Below, piece after piece: positions 20,265 to 29,513 of a stretch of DNA of 64,000 nucleotides. The first letter of the stretch is position 1; each line of letters opens with the position of its first letter. The translations under genes were made by a program, and so were the position numbers. The notes under the pieces were generated by a model, which was given only the letters and a program-made list of their open reading frames with translations, did no database searches and had not been told where the DNA came from. Source of the stretch: Pseudomonas fluorescens (GTDB lineage Bacteria; Pseudomonadota; Gammaproteobacteria; Pseudomonadales; Pseudomonadaceae); the NCBI RefSeq assembly GCF_001623525.1, contig NZ_CP015225.1, forward strand, positions 4,228,501 to 4,292,500, written 5' to 3'.

Positions 20265-21155
20265 TCAGCCGATCGCCTGCAACTGCACGGCAAAACGTTC
20301 CGCCAGCCAACGCGCGGCCGGGCCCAGGGGTTCATCGCGGCGCCAGACCAGTTCCACCACCAGGGCCGGCGGGGTCCATTCGCTGCTGAGCTCGACCATG
20401 TCGCCCAGGTAGGCCGGGTACTGCACCACATGCCGTGGCAACCAGGCCCAGCCCAGGCCGCTCCTCAGCCATTCGGCCAACACATAGAAACTGTCGGCTC
20501 GCCAGACCTGCGGGCTGGCCTGTTCACTGCCGGGATAGACGCTGGACTGGGTGGCCATCAACAACTGGCGGTGCCGAGCCATTTCCCGACAGGTCACATA
20601 ATCATGGTTCGCCAGTGGGTGGCCCCTGCCGCACACCGTCACCATCTCGACGCTGCCCAGCACCCGGCGCTCCAAGGCCTCGGGGATCTGGTCGTGATAG
20701 AACAGCAAGCCGAGGTCGGCGCGCCGCTCCACCAGTTTGCGCGCCACGTCGCCCTGGGCGGCGCTGGCCAATTGCACTTCCAGGGTGGGGAATTGCTCGG
20801 CCAGGGCCGCCAGGCTGTCGATGACCGGTTGATAAGGCATGGCTTCATCCTGGGCCAGGCGCAGCGACGCTTCCTGCCCGCGCATCAGGGCCAGCGCCCG
20901 GCCATTGAGACGCTCGCACTGACGCAGCACTTCCCTGGCCTCTTCGAGCAAGGCTTCGCCAGCGTCGGTGAGCCTGGGCTGACGGCCGCTGCTGCGCTCG
21001 AACAGGTTCACGCCCAAATCCGTCTCCAGCAACGCAATCGCACTGCTGATGGCCGATTGGGCTTTGCGCTGATCCCGGGCCACGGCCGAAAACGAACGCT
21101 TCTCGGCGACCCCGACAAACAGCCGCAATTGCTCCAGGTTCCACTGAACGTTCAT
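20265..21155 (-). CDS. LysR-family transcriptional regulator
   Basis: The 296-residue protein has a winged helix-turn-helix at residues about 6-64 (LRLFVGVAEKRSFSAVARD, then SAISSAIALLETDLGVNLF) and a substrate-binding domain after it. It is transcribed away from the SMR transporter gene, with a perfect palindrome in the shared 103-bp promoter, so it very likely controls that gene and itself. The ligand is not known. Confidence 0.9.
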   Translation of the reverse strand: MNVQWNLEQLRLFVGVAEKRSFSAVARDQRKAQSAISSAIALLETDLGVNLFERSSGRQPRLTDAGEALLEEAREVLRQCERLNGRALALMRGQEASLRLAQDEAMPYQPVIDSLAALAEQFPTLEVQLASAAQGDVARKLVERRADLGLLFYHDQIPEALERRVLGSVEMVTVCGRGHPLANHDYVTCREMARHRQLLMATQSSVYPGSEQASPQVWRADSFYVLAEWLRSGLGWAWLPRHVVQYPAYLGDMVELSSEWTPPALVVELVWRRDEPLGPAARWLAERFAVQLQAIG

Positions 21156-21161
21156 GGCTCA

Positions 21162-21184
21162 ACCTATCTTGATTACAGATAGGT
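21162..21184. promoter_or_regulatory. Palindromic operator between the LysR and SMR genes
   Basis: ACCTATCT and AGATAGGT are exact 8-bp arms around TGATTAC. A further half-site ACCTATCT at 21204-21211 lies between a possible -35 (TTTACC, 21191) and -10 (TAGAAT, 21213) of the SMR gene. A recognition site upstream of -35 plus an activation half-site is the usual LysR layout. Confidence 0.7.
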
Positions 21185-21258
21185 AATGACTTTACCGCAT
21201 CTGACCTATCTCTAGAATGGCCCCATCGAAAGACGCAACCGTCGAAGAGGAACCGCCT

Positions 21259-21591
21259 ATGAACGCTTACTACTACCTGGCCATTGCCATCTGCGCCGAA
21301 GTGATCGCCACCGTTTCGATGAAAGCGATCAAGGGCCTGAGCACACCCCTGCCTTTGCTGCTGGTCATCGTCGGCTACGCCACTGCGTTCTGGATGCTGA
21401 CGCTGGTGGTGCGCACCGTACCGGTGGGCGTGGCCTATGCGGTCTGGGCCGGGCTGGGGATCGTCATGGTCAGTGTCGCGGCGTTGTTCATCTATGGGCA
21501 GAAACTGGACGTGCCGGCGATGCTGGGGATGGCGTTGATCGTGCTGGGGGTGGTGGTGATCCAGCTGTTTTCCAAGACGGCCGGGCACTGA
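21259..21591 (+). CDS. Small multidrug resistance (EmrE/QacE-type) transporter
   Basis: The 110-residue protein has four membrane helices and the essential Glu14 (AICAEVIATVSMKAIKG), which binds proton and cationic drug in turn. The helix 2-3 segment has the YAVWAGLGI motif. It works as an antiparallel dimer that expels lipophilic cations. PAO1 EmrE (PA4990) has the same genomic place (recalled). GAAGAGG lies 8 bases before the ATG. It is probably controlled by the divergent LysR protein. Confidence 0.93.
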   Translation: MNAYYYLAIAICAEVIATVSMKAIKGLSTPLPLLLVIVGYATAFWMLTLVVRTVPVGVAYAVWAGLGIVMVSVAALFIYGQKLDVPAMLGMALIVLGVVVIQLFSKTAGH

Positions 21592-21621
21592 TAACACACT
21601 GATCATTTGAGCTGGAACACC

Positions 21622-21719
21622 TCTGTGGCGAGGGAGCTTGCTCCCGCTTGGGTGCGAAGCGCCCATAAAAATGGGGTTGCTGCGCAACCCAGCGGGAGCA
21701 AGCTCCCTCGCCACAAAAG
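21622..21719. repeat. REPIN after the SMR gene
   Basis: Two facing arms of the GGGAGCTTGCTCCC variant (21622-21663 and 21673-21719) with a very short centre. It lies between the SMR gene and the FAD oxidoreductase gene. Confidence 0.85.
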
Positions 21720-21812
21720 CTTTCCCTGCACGCTGCCGATGTTGATCGTCAACAAATTCCCTCTGCACCGAGTCTGTATACTGCGCCCTCGTCTTGAACA
21801 CTGAGGTCGCTC

Positions 21813-22988
21813 ATGCCATCCGTTATTTCCACCGACATTCTGATTGTCGGCGCAGGCGTCGCCGGCCTCTGGCTGAATGCACGCCTGCGTCGCCAGGGTT
21901 TTTCGACCGTGCTGGTGGAGAGCGCCAGCCTCGGTGGCGGGCAGAGTGTCAAATCCCAGGGCATCATCCATGGCGGCGCCAAGTACGCCTTGCATGGCGC
22001 CCTGACCGGTGCCTCGGAAGCCATTGCCGACATGCCGCGTCGCTGGCGCGAAGCCCTGAAAGGTGAAGGTGAGCTGGACCTGTCCGGCGTGCGCATGCTG
22101 TCCGACGCCCATTACCTCTGGTCCCCCGGCACCCTGGCCGGCAACCTCACCAGTTTCTTTGCCAGCAAGGCCGTGCGCGGGCGGGTCGACCAGGTCAAGG
22201 GCGACCAGTTGCCGCCGGCCCTGCAAGACAAACGCTTCAAGGGCAAGGTCTATCGCCTGGCCGAACTGGTGGTGGACGTGCCGAGCGTGATCGCACGCCT
22301 GGCGGAACTGGCCGGCGACAGCTTGCTGGCCGGGCAACACATCGAACCGCTGCGCGAAGGTGGCGAGCTGATCGGACTCAAGGTCGATGGCCGCGAGATT
22401 CGTGCGCAACGTATTGTCCTCAGTGCCGGGGCCGGCACCGCCGACCTGCTCGACGCCTTGGGCCTGGACCAGCCAGCCATGCAGCGCCGACCGTTGCACA
22501 TGGTCCTGGTCAAGGGGCCCAGCCTCAAGCCGCTCTACGCCCATTGCCTGGGCGGCGGACCGAAGCCGCGCGTCACCGTGACCACTCATCCGGCGGCCGA
22601 TGGCCAATGGGTCTGGTACGTGGGTGGCGATCTGGCCGAAGGCGATGGCGTGACCCGCGAGCCTGCCGCGCAGATCGCCGCCGCCCAGAAAGAACTCGGC
22701 CAGTTGTTGCCTTGGATTGACCTGAGCACGGCGCAATGGGCCACGCTGCGGGTGGACCGCGCCGAACCGTTGCAGTCGGGCCTGACCCGCCCGGACAACG
22801 CCTTCCTTGCCGAGCAGGATCGCCTGCTGGTGGGTTGGCCGACCAAACTGGCCCTGGCCCCGGACTTCGCCGATCGGGTGGTCGATGCCCTGCAGCGCGA
22901 TGGCATCCAGCCAAGCCACCCGGCCCCACTGCCGGACCTGCCGAAGCCGCCGATGGGCGTCCCTGCCTGGGAGCAACTGCTGCCATGA
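21813..22988 (+). CDS. FAD-dependent oxidoreductase (DAO-like)
   Basis: The 391-residue protein begins with a dinucleotide-binding fold (DILIVGAGVAGLWLNARLRR, GxGxxG) and continues as a D-amino-acid-oxidase-like flavoenzyme; SQGIIHGGAKYAL follows the FAD-binding part. The substrate is unknown. Its stop overlaps the ATG of the aldo/keto reductase by 4 bp, so the two enzymes are made together and may act in one route. PAO1 has the same pair beside emrE (recalled). Confidence 0.85.
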   Translation: MPSVISTDILIVGAGVAGLWLNARLRRQGFSTVLVESASLGGGQSVKSQGIIHGGAKYALHGALTGASEAIADMPRRWREALKGEGELDLSGVRMLSDAHYLWSPGTLAGNLTSFFASKAVRGRVDQVKGDQLPPALQDKRFKGKVYRLAELVVDVPSVIARLAELAGDSLLAGQHIEPLREGGELIGLKVDGREIRAQRIVLSAGAGTADLLDALGLDQPAMQRRPLHMVLVKGPSLKPLYAHCLGGGPKPRVTVTTHPAADGQWVWYVGGDLAEGDGVTREPAAQIAAAQKELGQLLPWIDLSTAQWATLRVDRAEPLQSGLTRPDNAFLAEQDRLLVGWPTKLALAPDFADRVVDALQRDGIQPSHPAPLPDLPKPPMGVPAWEQLLP

Positions 22989-23797
22989 GCCAACCGACCC
23001 TGCATGACCTCTATCGCCCCCTGGGCCATGACGGCCCGCGGGTCTCCCCCCTGGGCCTCGGGACCGTCAAGCTCGGTCGCGACCAAGGCGTCAAATACCC
23101 CAACGGCTTTCAGATCCCCGATGACGACGAAGCGCGCATGTTGCTCAAGCTGGCGCGCGACCTGGGTATCAACCTGATCGACACCGCGCCGGCCTATGGC
23201 CGCAGCGAAGAGCGCCTCGGCCCGCTGCTGCGCGGCCAACGCCAGGATTGGGTGATCGTCAGCAAGGTCGGCGAAGAATTCAGCGACGGCCAGTCACGCC
23301 ATGACTTCAGCGCCGCCCATACCCGATTCTCGGTGGAGCGCAGCCTCAAGCGCCTGGAAACCGATTATATCGACCTGGTGCTCGTGCACTCCGACGGCAA
23401 CGACCTGGCGATTCTCAACGACAGCGAGGTCTACCCGACCCTGGCGGCGCTCAAGCGCGAGGGCAAGATCGGCGGCTTCGGTTTTTCCGGCAAGACCGTC
23501 GACGGTGGCTTGAAAGCCTTGGAGCAAGGCGATTGTGCGATGGTCACCTACAATCTGAACGAACGAAACGAAAAGGCTGTCATTGACTACGCCAGCGAAC
23601 ACGGCAAAGCGATCCTGGTGAAAAAGGCCCTGGCCAGCGGCCACGTTTGCCTGAGCCCCGGGGTGGACCCGGTTCGCGCCAGCTTCGAACTGTTGTTTGA
23701 GCATCCTGGGGTCGCCAGTGCTATTGTCGGCACCATCAATCCGCTGCACCTCGCCCACAACGTCGCGACCGTAGCCAAGGTCCTGCGTAAAAACTGA
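22985..23797 (+). CDS. Aldo/keto reductase
   Basis: The 270-residue protein has the AKR barrel pattern: SPLGLGTVKLGRDQ near the start, NLIDTAPAYGRSEERLG with the catalytic Tyr and Asp, YIDLVLVHSDGND, and IGGFGFSGKTVDGGL. It uses NAD(P)H to reduce an aldehyde or ketone. The protein is somewhat shorter than the ~320-residue average. It is coupled by ATGA to the flavoenzyme gene. Confidence 0.88.
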   Translation: MSQPTLHDLYRPLGHDGPRVSPLGLGTVKLGRDQGVKYPNGFQIPDDDEARMLLKLARDLGINLIDTAPAYGRSEERLGPLLRGQRQDWVIVSKVGEEFSDGQSRHDFSAAHTRFSVERSLKRLETDYIDLVLVHSDGNDLAILNDSEVYPTLAALKREGKIGGFGFSGKTVDGGLKALEQGDCAMVTYNLNERNEKAVIDYASEHGKAILVKKALASGHVCLSPGVDPVRASFELLFEHPGVASAIVGTINPLHLAHNVATVAKVLRKN

Positions 23798-23831
23798 CGC
23801 CGCCCTACGCGGCCTTAAGGAAGGAGCCGAC

Positions 23832-24797
23832 ATGCCGCGTACGCTCATCAGAAAGAATCCCAGCAACTTCAAGACCCTGCCCCTGTTCGTCGAAGCGACA
23901 CCCGAAGGCCTGACTTACCAGAGCGTCGGCATGCCGCTGAATTTCGCCCAGACCTTGCAGCGCCGCCGCCCGGTAGCCGTGGCCGATACCGAGCGCTTTT
24001 CCCTGGAGTTGGCAAACCTGGGCGTTTCTGTGCGCCTGACCCTGCATTGGCAAAACCGCGACTATTGGGTTCTGGTGCGCCAGCGTCGACAGGATCGCGG
24101 CGATGTGGTGCTCAAGCTGATTTCCGGCTACGTCCCGGCCCACGAGCTGAACCTGCCACTGCTTACCGCCATCAGTGAAATTGCCGAAGAATGCCTGCTG
24201 GAAACCCCGGAAGGCTGGCTTGGCGGGCGTTTCAACGACACCTGGCTGCCGGCCCCCTACGCCACGGCCCTGCATTACCGCGAAGCCTTGCCGTTTCGGC
24301 TGACACCCCTCTCGGGCTCCGCCCGCCCGGTGCGCAGCGCCAACCTGCAACTGATCGAGCGACCACGGGCCTACGTGCACCTGCCGACGGCATCGCTGCA
24401 ATTGATCTATGACTTGCGTCTGGATGTGCCCAAGGAAGCCAAATCCCTGAGCCTGTTTCACGTCGATGAGCGTTTGGAGGGCGACCAGTTGGTGGCGCGC
24501 CTGGACCGCAAGCGACCTGATCTTTATTTGATGCCGCTACAGGACGGCCAACCCATGCCCGAGCTGTACACCTTGAAAAAGGACCAGCTATACCCGGCCA
24601 GCACGCGTGGGCTGTACCTGGCGGAGAGCTTTGCCAAGCAGGACGGCTGGCTAGTGCGAGACGAGCGGATTCGCTGGAAGGACTGGCTGCACCAACAAGG
24701 GCTGACGCCACCGGGCAAGGAGTCAGGCCTGACTCGACTCAAGGGCAAGGCCCGGCAATTGCTCAAGAAGATCGTGCCGCGCAAGGCGGCTCGTTAG
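23832..24797 (+). CDS. Conserved protein of unknown function
   Basis: The 321-residue protein starts MPRTLIRKNPSNFKTLPLFV and lacks a signal peptide, membrane helix and Walker motifs. I recall relatives in Pseudomonas carrying the name 'metal ABC transporter ATPase', but nothing in this sequence supports that. The middle has EIAEECLLETPEGWLGG. The C-terminus is basic (KARQLLKKIVPRKAAR). GGAAGGAG lies before the ATG, 34 bp after the aldo/keto reductase, so it is likely the third gene of that operon. Confidence 0.7.
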   Translation: MPRTLIRKNPSNFKTLPLFVEATPEGLTYQSVGMPLNFAQTLQRRRPVAVADTERFSLELANLGVSVRLTLHWQNRDYWVLVRQRRQDRGDVVLKLISGYVPAHELNLPLLTAISEIAEECLLETPEGWLGGRFNDTWLPAPYATALHYREALPFRLTPLSGSARPVRSANLQLIERPRAYVHLPTASLQLIYDLRLDVPKEAKSLSLFHVDERLEGDQLVARLDRKRPDLYLMPLQDGQPMPELYTLKKDQLYPASTRGLYLAESFAKQDGWLVRDERIRWKDWLHQQGLTPPGKESGLTRLKGKARQLLKKIVPRKAAR

Positions 24798-24818
24798 AAA
24801 CCACACCACTCAGAGCGC

Positions 24819-24919
24819 TTTTGTGGCGAGGGAGCTTGCTCCCGCTTGGGTGCGCAGCGCCCAATTAGAAACGGGACCGCTTCGCGCTCCAGCGGGAGCA
24901 AGCTCCCTCGCCACAAAAA
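24819..24919. repeat. REPIN between convergent genes
   Basis: Two facing arms of the GGGAGCTTGCTCCC variant with short stems. It separates the ends of the unknown gene and hldE. Confidence 0.85.
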
Positions 24920-24944
24920 AGCAAGCTGGCTGCAGTACACAGGC

Positions 24945-26366
24945 TCAGTTGTTGCGGATCTTCTCCACAATCGCCGTCGTCGAGCTGTTTTCCACCAGCC
25001 CCAACACCTTCACTGTGCCGCCGTAGGCGGTGACGATGTCCGCACCCACGACCTGGTCAATCCCGTAGTCACCGCCCTTGACCAGCACGTCCGGCTTGAC
25101 TTCGCGCAGCAGGTTTTCCGGCGTGCCCTCGCTGAAACTGATCACCCAATCCACCGCGCCCAGGCCGGCCAGGACCGCCATGCGTCGGTCGACGCTGTTG
25201 ATCGGTCGGCCCGGCCCTTTGAGGCGGCTGACGGAGGCATCGTCATTGACCGCGACGATCAGACGATCACCTTGGGCCCTGGCCTGCTCGAGGTAGGTCA
25301 CGTGGCCTGCGTGCAGGATGTCGAAGCAACCGTTGGTGAAGACGATTCGTTCGTTGTGGGCACGGGCGTCGTCAACGGCCAGCAACAGTTGCTCCAGGCC
25401 CAGCACACCGCGCTCGGAGCCTTCCTCGCGCTGGATGGCGCGGCGCAGTTCCGGGGCGCTGATCGCCGCCGTACCCAGTTTTCCAACAACGATGCCGGCC
25501 GCCAGGTTCGCCAGGGCTACCGCATGGGGCAGTTCTTCCCCTGCGGCGATGGCGGCGGCCAGGGTGGAGATCACGGTGTCGCCGGCCCCCGTCACGTCGA
25601 ACACTTCACGGGCACGGGCCGGCAGGTGCAACGCCGGGTGATCGGGGCGCAGCAGGGTCATGCCATGCTCGCCACGGGTCACCAGCAAGGCGCCGAGATC
25701 GAGGTCTTGCATCAGCTGGGCGCCTTTGCTCACCAGTTCGTGCTCATCGACACAACCGCCAACGATGGTTTCGAATTCGCTGAGATTCGGCGTGATCAGA
25801 CTGGCGCCACGGTAGATGGAAAAATCCTTGCCCTTGGGATCGGCCAGGACCGGAATGCCACGGGCACGCGCGGCTTGGATCAGCGCCTGGTGGTTTTTCA
25901 ACGCGCCTTTGCCGTAGTCCGACAACACCAGGACCTTGACGCCTTCGAGCAGGCTGTCGACCTCGGCACCAAGGGCCAGGGGGTCGGTGGCGAACGGCTC
26001 TTCGAAATCGATGCGCAACAGTTGCTGGTGACGACTCATGACCCGCAGCTTGACGATGGTCGGCTGGTGCGCAACACGCTGGAATATCGCACGTACGCCC
26101 GCGCCCTTGAGGCTGTTGGTCAAGCTGTCGGCAGCCTCGTCGTCGCCGGTCACGCCCACCAGGGAAGCCGGCGCGCCGAGGGCGGCGATGTTCAAGGCAA
26201 CGTTGGCGGCACCACCGGGACGATCCTCGATATGCTCGACCTTGACCACCGGTACCGGCGCCTCAGGGGAAATTCGTGAGGTACCGCCATGCCAGTAGCG
26301 GTCGAGCATGACATCGCCGACCACCAATACAGGGGCTTGATCGAATCGCGGCATGGACAACTTCAT
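24945..26366 (-). CDS. hldE: Bifunctional heptose 7-phosphate kinase / heptose 1-phosphate adenylyltransferase
   Basis: HldE makes ADP-heptose precursors for the lipopolysaccharide inner core. The 473-residue protein is a fusion. The N-terminal ribokinase-like half (to about 320) has [21 protein letters not shown] and DVTGAGDTV. The C-terminal cytidylyltransferase-like half has [20 protein letters not shown], with HxGH. The ATG at 26366 fits the family. It is the last gene of the core run that begins at 33.7 kb. Confidence 0.96.
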   Translation of the reverse strand: MKLSMPRFDQAPVLVVGDVMLDRYWHGGTSRISPEAPVPVVKVEHIEDRPGGAANVALNIAALGAPASLVGVTGDDEAADSLTNSLKGAGVRAIFQRVAHQPTIVKLRVMSRHQQLLRIDFEEPFATDPLALGAEVDSLLEGVKVLVLSDYGKGALKNHQALIQAARARGIPVLADPKGKDFSIYRGASLITPNLSEFETIVGGCVDEHELVSKGAQLMQDLDLGALLVTRGEHGMTLLRPDHPALHLPARAREVFDVTGAGDTVISTLAAAIAAGEELPHAVALANLAAGIVVGKLGTAAISAPELRRAIQREEGSERGVLGLEQLLLAVDDARAHNERIVFTNGCFDILHAGHVTYLEQARAQGDRLIVAVNDDASVSRLKGPGRPINSVDRRMAVLAGLGAVDWVISFSEGTPENLLREVKPDVLVKGGDYGIDQVVGADIVTAYGGTVKVLGLVENSSTTAIVEKIRNN

Positions 26367-26451
26367 GGAGCATCCCACATACAAAATGAACAGGGCGGGG
26401 ATATTAGCACAGGGTTGGCGCAAGGCTCTTCTATGGCGGTGACGGGATGCG

Positions 26452-27060
26452 TTAGTCGTGCAATAGCGCCCACAGCCGGTCGCAGGCCTGGCCCAGCTCC
26501 AGCTTGTCGGTGTCGATTTCGCAAGCGGGTGTCAGCGGCACTTCGTATGGACTGTCGAGCCCGGTGAAATTCTTGAGCCTACCCGCGCGCGCCTCCCGAT
26601 ACAGTCCTTTTGGATCTCGTTTGGCACACACGTCAAAAGGCGTGCTCACATAAACTTCGAGAAAAGTGTCCGGGGCGAACAATTGCCGTGCGGCCTCACG
26701 GTCAGCCCGAAACGGGGAAATGGCCGCGACAATGACGATCAGTCCAGCATCGACCATCAATCGCGCCACCTCACCGATTCGTCGGATGTTTTCCTTGCGC
26801 GCCTCGGGACTCATACCCAAGTCACTGCATAAACCCTGGCGCAGGTTGTCCCCGTCAAGGAGGCAGGTGTGGAGGCCTAGCTCGTGCAAGCGCACTTCCA
26901 ACGCATTGGCCAATGTTGACTTTCCCGCGCCGGACAAACCGGTCAGCCAAATACATCGCGGTCGCTGGGATTTGATCGCCGCCCGGGCCTGCGCTGAGAC
27001 TGTCAACGCAGAAGGCCCGATAGCCGGCCGTGATGTCGATATCTTTGTCGTCCTGTCCAT
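26452..27060 (-). CDS. cysC: Stand-alone adenylylsulfate (APS) kinase
   Basis: CysC phosphorylates APS to PAPS, the sulfate donor. The 202-residue protein has the P-loop GLSGAGKST at about residues 41-49, the [14 protein letters not shown] loop, [14 protein letters not shown] and the [22 protein letters not shown] lid. It has a ~30-residue N-terminal extension. Assimilatory APS kinase in Pseudomonas is usually the C-terminal half of a CysN/CysC fusion (family knowledge), so this separate copy within the core locus may serve sulfation of a glycan. No sulfotransferase is next to it. Confidence 0.88.
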   Translation of the reverse strand: MDRTTKISTSRPAIGPSALTVSAQARAAIKSQRPRCIWLTGLSGAGKSTLANALEVRLHELGLHTCLLDGDNLRQGLCSDLGMSPEARKENIRRIGEVARLMVDAGLIVIVAAISPFRADREAARQLFAPDTFLEVYVSTPFDVCAKRDPKGLYREARAGRLKNFTGLDSPYEVPLTPACEIDTDKLELGQACDRLWALLHD

Positions 27061-27181
27061 AACCGAGTCTCTCCCTGAAATCGAAATCCTGGGGGTTTAC
27101 CGGCCTCCGCGCTGCATGGCGCGTATACCGACTTATTGCCCAGAGCAAAGCATAGGCTGAACACCGCATGTCGACGGCTCG

Positions 27182-28597
27182 CTAATCATCCTTTGGCGAC
27201 ACATCCAGTGGGCGCGTCCAGAAAAGCTCATGTCGACGAACCGCCTTGCGGAAAAACTCATCCTCCCCGGTACGAGGCCAGCGACGCCCGGCCAACAACC
27301 GCTGGATCATTCGCCGCAGCTGTCTTTTGAAGGGTGGACGCCCCTGCAGATCGTGCTGCATGCCTAAGGCCATCGCCTTGTCCATGCGGGTTGGTGCATC
27401 CAGCAGCGGACTCCATAGGCCATCGGCCGGCAACGGCTCGATGGCTGGCGGCAAGGCGATACCATAGCCTGCCGGACCCATTGGCCAACGGTCGTTATCG
27501 TGCAGGTGGTTGGCATACAGCAGCAGGGTACGTGGGCGCCAGGTACTGAGTTCAATTGCCTCCATCAAGGCGCGAGTACCGGCAACATGGTCGCTGTGAG
27601 GATCCAGTTCGGGATGAGGTGTCACTACCGCGTCCGGTCGGTGATGCTCAAGCAGTCCTACCAGATCGGCCACCAGGTTGCGCCAACTGGGTTGGCCGTC
27701 AACGTCACCAGGCAGACTCAGGGCGTTGAACCGGCGCACGTCCCGAGTATCACTATCGCCCGACTCCAGAGAGCCGAAGCTTCGCTCCGGTTGTTGCGCC
27801 ATTGCCCCTAACTGAAGGCAGTAGTAGCCCAATTGCACACACTGCTGCTGCCCCACCCCACCCCACAGCGGTACCGCCAGGCTGTCCCAGCTACGCAGGC
27901 GGCCCTTCAGACGAGCGGCTTGAGCCATGTCCAGGCCCATATCGCGATAGTTATCGGCTTCGATTTCACCTTGGGTGAGCGTGACAATAGCCACATCGCT
28001 CGCCCGACTATAGAGACCAAAAGCCGCGAGTTCGGCATCATCGGCATGAGGGGCAATGATAAGCAAACGTTGCTGGCCAAAGTCCGGGTTGCTCAGGACA
28101 TGAAGGGTCGCCTGTGGCGCCAGGCTGCAAAAACGGCCGTGCACTCTCAGGGCGCCGCTTGCCAGTAGCGAATCCTGTCCGGACAGATTGAGGAAACGTT
28201 CCCCCGCGACACCGCGCTCCAGATCCTGGCGATCGTCACCGATCCATACCTGAGGATCGAAAAAACGCCCCAACCAATGGCTTTTGACCCGCACCTGCAG
28301 AATCAGAGTCTGCCCCGCCTCGAACGCCCCCGCCACCTGCAAGAGGCCATCGTTCAAAATGGCAGAAAACTGCAGCGTGCCTGCAGGGAAGTCATAACGA
28401 TAGTCATCGTCCGGAGCATAGAACAGATGATCGCAAAACCAGGCCTCGTGGGCGACCCAGCCCAACAGCAGGAAAAGCGGCGACGCCCACCACGACACAA
28501 AAAAACCCAGTGCCGACGCCACCAGCAACATGCCAATCAGTATCAGGCGTTTGCGTTGACGATGGCGTTTGAGCAATTGCTGTTTGCGTCCGCTCAT
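27182..28597 (-). CDS. dnpA: PIG-L family de-N-acetylase, membrane-anchored
   Basis: The 471-residue protein starts with a basic stretch and one or two membrane helices (LILIGMLLVASALGFFVSWW). The catalytic PIG-L domain follows, with IIAPHADDAELAAFG (zinc-binding His-Asp-Asp) and a second motif VVTPHPELDPHSDHVAG. PIG-L enzymes remove N-acetyl groups from glucosamine-type sugars. In PAO1 DnpA (PA5002) lies in the same place, in the core locus beside mig-14, and affects antibiotic persistence (recalled). It follows mig-14 by 16 bp. Confidence 0.85.
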   Translation of the reverse strand: MSGRKQQLLKRHRQRKRLILIGMLLVASALGFFVSWWASPLFLLLGWVAHEAWFCDHLFYAPDDDYRYDFPAGTLQFSAILNDGLLQVAGAFEAGQTLILQVRVKSHWLGRFFDPQVWIGDDRQDLERGVAGERFLNLSGQDSLLASGALRVHGRFCSLAPQATLHVLSNPDFGQQRLLIIAPHADDAELAAFGLYSRASDVAIVTLTQGEIEADNYRDMGLDMAQAARLKGRLRSWDSLAVPLWGGVGQQQCVQLGYYCLQLGAMAQQPERSFGSLESGDSDTRDVRRFNALSLPGDVDGQPSWRNLVADLVGLLEHHRPDAVVTPHPELDPHSDHVAGTRALMEAIELSTWRPRTLLLYANHLHDNDRWPMGPAGYGIALPPAIEPLPADGLWSPLLDAPTRMDKAMALGMQHDLQGRPPFKRQLRRMIQRLLAGRRWPRTGEDEFFRKAVRRHELFWTRPLDVSPKDD

Positions 28598-28613
28598 GGC
28601 TGTTTACCCTCGC

Positions 28614-29513
28614 TCAAACCTGATAGACCGGAACCCGGTGACACCAGCGATCCTTGTATTCGCGATCGGCACGGCCGAACGAATAACGCAGCGGCTTGCC
28701 CAGGGCGCGAGCCTGCTCCCAAGCGGTTTGGGTATTGACGAAACTGAGCACGCTGCCAGGACTGAACTCGCGACTCTGCGGGTCGACGCCGCCGTTGATG
28801 TATTCAAGGCTGGTCCACTTGGGTGCCTCGACCCGGTACAGGATCTGAATAGCCACCGGCTCGTCGTTCAGGTAAATCAAGGACCCGGTCATGAACTCTC
28901 GCATCAGGCCGAACACGTCAGCCAGGTGTTTTTTGCCCGGGGCTTCGAAGTTCCAGCGGCGTTGGAACAGGTCTGCATAGATGGCCGCCTGTTCGCTGGC
29001 GCTCAGCTCCAACATAGGCCGGATAATGCCACCCGCATCCTCCAACAAGCGCTGCTCGCGACGTTGGTTGTAACGAAACTTCTTACTGTATTCCTCGGGT
29101 TCACGGGCCAGCGCCAACCCCTCAGGCTGCTCAGCAAGGCCGGTCACGTTCCGGGCATTGAGCTCGGACACATAGCGCATGCGATGTCGTACACGAATCC
29201 GAGCGTCTTCGGCAACCGGCAGGATGACCTCGGCATTGCCAAGATCGAGCATGCCACGCTTGCCTTCACGCTTGAGCACATCCTTGGATAAGGCCACATG
29301 ACGTCCCCAGGTCGGGATCGCAGCACACAATTGCCCGTCAACGAACCACCCCAGGTAACGCACCGGAATACCTACAAGCCCGGCCAGGCGCTCGACCACA
29401 TTGGGATGAGTTGCCACACTGCCGCCAAACTGTTGCCAGGCCTGGGCGTAAGCCACAGCATCAATGGGGGTCCAACCACTTTCTCGCCAAGACCGCCAGT
29501 AACTCAAAATCAA
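28614..29513 (-). CDS. Mig-14-like protein with FemAB/GNAT acyltransferase fold
   Basis: The 299-residue protein matches the Mig-14 family, known from Salmonella and P. aeruginosa for resistance to antimicrobial peptides. The C-terminal half has the FemAB-like GNAT pattern: KKFRYNQRREQRLLEDAGG, LFQRRWNFEAPG, LIYLNDEPVAIQILYRV and SFGRADREYKDRWC. The start is a TTG at 29513 that overlaps the msbA stop; AAGGAG lies 8 bases upstream. The substrate is unknown. Confidence 0.82.
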   Translation of the reverse strand: MILSYWRSWRESGWTPIDAVAYAQAWQQFGGSVATHPNVVERLAGLVGIPVRYLGWFVDGQLCAAIPTWGRHVALSKDVLKREGKRGMLDLGNAEVILPVAEDARIRVRHRMRYVSELNARNVTGLAEQPEGLALAREPEEYSKKFRYNQRREQRLLEDAGGIIRPMLELSASEQAAIYADLFQRRWNFEAPGKKHLADVFGLMREFMTGSLIYLNDEPVAIQILYRVEAPKWTSLEYINGGVDPQSREFSPGSVLSFVNTQTAWEQARALGKPLRYSFGRADREYKDRWCHRVPVYQV

